From positions 1-6,322 of the forward strand of contig JAQGHH010000033.1 of NCBI GenBank assembly GCA_028288945.1: a DNA stretch of 6,322 nt, in the 5' to 3' direction. The notes under the pieces are model-generated. The model was not told the origin of the DNA, did not search any database, and worked only from the letters and a program-made list of their open reading frames with translations. Shown piece by piece: positions 5,186-6,322 of the stretch; within the stretch, counting starts at the first letter, position 1, and every line of letters starts with the position of its first letter. Source of the DNA: Phycisphaerales bacterium. GTDB lineage: Bacteria > Planctomycetota > Phycisphaerae > Tepidisphaerales > Tepidisphaeraceae. The position numbers were made by a program, and so were the translations under genes.

Positions 5186-5371
5186 TCGCCACAGATGGAC
5201 ACGGATGAAGACCGCCTGAGCGCCGTAGCCGACTCATCATTGGATGCGCTTTCAACGTGCACAACGCGGGGATTCGCGGAGAAAGTCCATGCCAACGCAT
5301 TTCGTCTATGGGTTGCGGGTCGGGCTCGGCGTGGAGCGCGATTAAATCTTATCCGTGTCCATCTGTGGCGA
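5186..5371. repeat. 186-bp element with perfect 21-bp inverted-repeat ends (element B)
   Basis: Positions 5186-5206 (TCGCCACAGATGGACACGG and AT) are the exact reverse complement of 5351-5371. The arms share GCCACAGATGGA and CAC(A/G)GAT with element A, which has 11 extra bases between these two blocks. The 144-base core is unlike that of element A, and I see no clear inner palindrome or gene in it. The element fills the gap between the oxidoreductase stop (5387) and the ygfZ promoter region. Confidence 0.8.
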
Positions 5372-5386
5372 CTCTCTCTTCAAGCG

Positions 5387-6322
5387 TTAAACCGCCTCGT
5401 ACGACCAAGGCTTCCTCATCTCTCGCGACAGCCATTTGTCGGCGTCTGCGTCCCCGACGAACTGCTCCTTTTTCGGGTCCCAATTCAGCTTTCTCCCGAG
5501 CCGCATCGACAGCACGCCTAAGTGGCAGACGCTGACCGACCGGTGCCCGACCTCCGCCGGGGCGGCCGGCTCCTTGCGCGAGCGGACGCAGTCGAAGAAG
5601 TTGCCCATGTGGTTGTTGCTGACATAGAGCCGCTGTGCATTCGATGGCAGCGGGTCGCTCAAAAGCTCCGGCTTGCTCGCTGAAAGCTTTCCACGGGTCA
5701 CAAAGATCCAGCCTTCGGTGCCTTTGAAGGTGACTCCATTGTGCAGGATATCCGGGCCATTCTTCTCAGGCGCGCCGGTCCACTGGTCGCCGGTGGTGCT
5801 CAGGCAGACGTGTTTGACGCCGTTGGCGTAGGTGTATTCGACCCGGTATTCCGGGGCGGCGGTGTACCCGCCCGGGATGGGCTCAACGAGCTGCTTGCCT
5901 TCAATCTCCACCGGCCCGTCGAGACCGATGGCCCAGCGGGCGATGTCGTTGTGGTGCGCGCCCCAGTCGGTCAACGTCCCGCCCGAGTAGTCGTACCAGA
6001 AACGGAAAGTCGTGTGCGTGCGCTGCTGGCAAAACGGCGCTTGCGGCGCCTGCCCCTGCCAGAAATCCCAGTCAAATCCCTGCGGCACATTCTCCGGCGG
6101 AAACGGCCCGCCGCGATGGCCCGCCGGCAGGACCACCTGCACCTCTTCGAGCTTTCCGACGCGCCCGTTTCGCACCAGTTCGCAAGCCAGCCGAAAGCTC
6201 GGGTCGCTGCGCTGCTGGCTCCCCACCTGCAGCACGCGGCCGGTCTTCCTCACCGCTTCGACGACGTGCTTCCCTTCGTCGATCGTGAGCGTCATCGGCT
6301 TTTCGGTATAGACGTCCTTGCC
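5387..6322 (-). CDS. Gfo/Idh/MocA-family NAD(P)-dependent oxidoreductase, partial (N-terminus beyond right edge)
   Basis: These enzymes oxidise or reduce sugars, inositols and related polyols using NAD(P). The frame is open through the right edge, and 311 residues are visible. The first nine are GKDVYTEKP, containing the family EKP motif with its conserved Lys, so the N-terminal nucleotide-binding GxGxxG half is missing. The Met codon at 6295 is internal, just after EKP. Other signatures are VLQVGSQQRSDPSFR (about 30-44), FDWDFWQGQAP (about 83-93) and GGTLTDWGAHHNDIARW (about 114-130), with the likely catalytic His. This GG-x-LTDWGAHH-x-DIA form is typical of the large Gfo/Idh/MocA group expanded in planctomycetes, many of which are exported with Tat signals; whether this one has a Tat signal cannot be seen. 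The substrate cannot be assigned. The stop TAA (5387-5389) lies 16 bases from repeat element B. Confidence 0.94.
   Translation of the reverse strand, partial: GKDVYTEKPMTLTIDEGKHVVEAVRKTGRVLQVGSQQRSDPSFRLACELVRNGRVGKLEEVQVVLPAGHRGGPFPPENVPQGFDWDFWQGQAPQAPFCQQRTHTTFRFWYDYSGGTLTDWGAHHNDIARWAIGLDGPVEIEGKQLVEPIPGGYTAAPEYRVEYTYANGVKHVCLSTTGDQWTGAPEKNGPDILHNGVTFKGTEGWIFVTRGKLSASKPELLSDPLPSNAQRLYVSNNHMGNFFDCVRSRKEPAAPAEVGHRSVSVCHLGVLSMRLGRKLNWDPKKEQFVGDADADKWLSREMRKPWSYEAV

Noticed and set aside
3921..5219. 432-codon open frame on the plus strand opposite ygfZ
   Set aside because: It is Arg/His/Pro-rich with no motif, and lies antisense to a gene with clear YgfZ signatures. Such frames are common opposite GC-rich genes.
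3694..5371. A composite transposon formed by elements A and B carrying ygfZ
   Set aside because: The two elements share only short arm blocks, have unrelated cores and carry no transposase, and ygfZ is a housekeeping-type gene. Independent repeat copies are the simpler explanation.

Overview
The window is GC-rich bacterial DNA. It most likely comes from a planctomycete or a close relative (PVC group). This is an inference from a Gfo/Idh/MocA oxidoreductase with a WGAHH-type motif, tandem short TatA genes, a secreted Pro-rich/coiled-coil protein and palindromic intergenic repeats. No rRNA, tRNA, CRISPR array, transposase or phage gene was seen.

Left half (1-2706), plus strand. The 3' part of an RluA-family pseudouridine synthase gene enters from the left edge and ends at 600. 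Its TAA stop lies inside a consensus -10 box (TATAAT, 596-601). That promoter probably drives two tandem paralogous tatA genes: a minimal 50-residue copy (660-812) and a 121-residue copy with a long tail carrying FDPYTGKP twice (860-1225). A strong intrinsic terminator (1262-1303) closes the unit. About 430 bases without a gene follow, containing several small hairpins. Then comes a secreted protein of unknown function with a proline-rich linker and a long helical region (1738-2706).

Right half (2792-6322), minus strand. From right to left in the direction of transcription, the genes are a Gfo/Idh/MocA oxidoreductase (N-terminus beyond the right edge), a YgfZ/GcvT-like folate-binding protein and a PPK2-family polyphosphate kinase. 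The genes are ordinary housekeeping or metabolic types and do not form an obvious pathway.

The most notable content is between the genes. Each of the three spacers next to the minus-strand genes holds a long, perfect inverted repeat: 23-bp arms between the convergent genes at 2723-2784, 36-bp arms at 3694-3923, and 21-bp arms at 5186-5371. The last two share the motif GCCACAGATGGA...CAC(A/G)GAT and bracket ygfZ. The 36-bp element also contains two inverted copies of a 25-nt palindrome. These copies differ at a base pair by a compensatory change, which resembles a REPIN-like or MITE-like nested element. I see no convincing new multi-gene system; the repeat family is the best lead.
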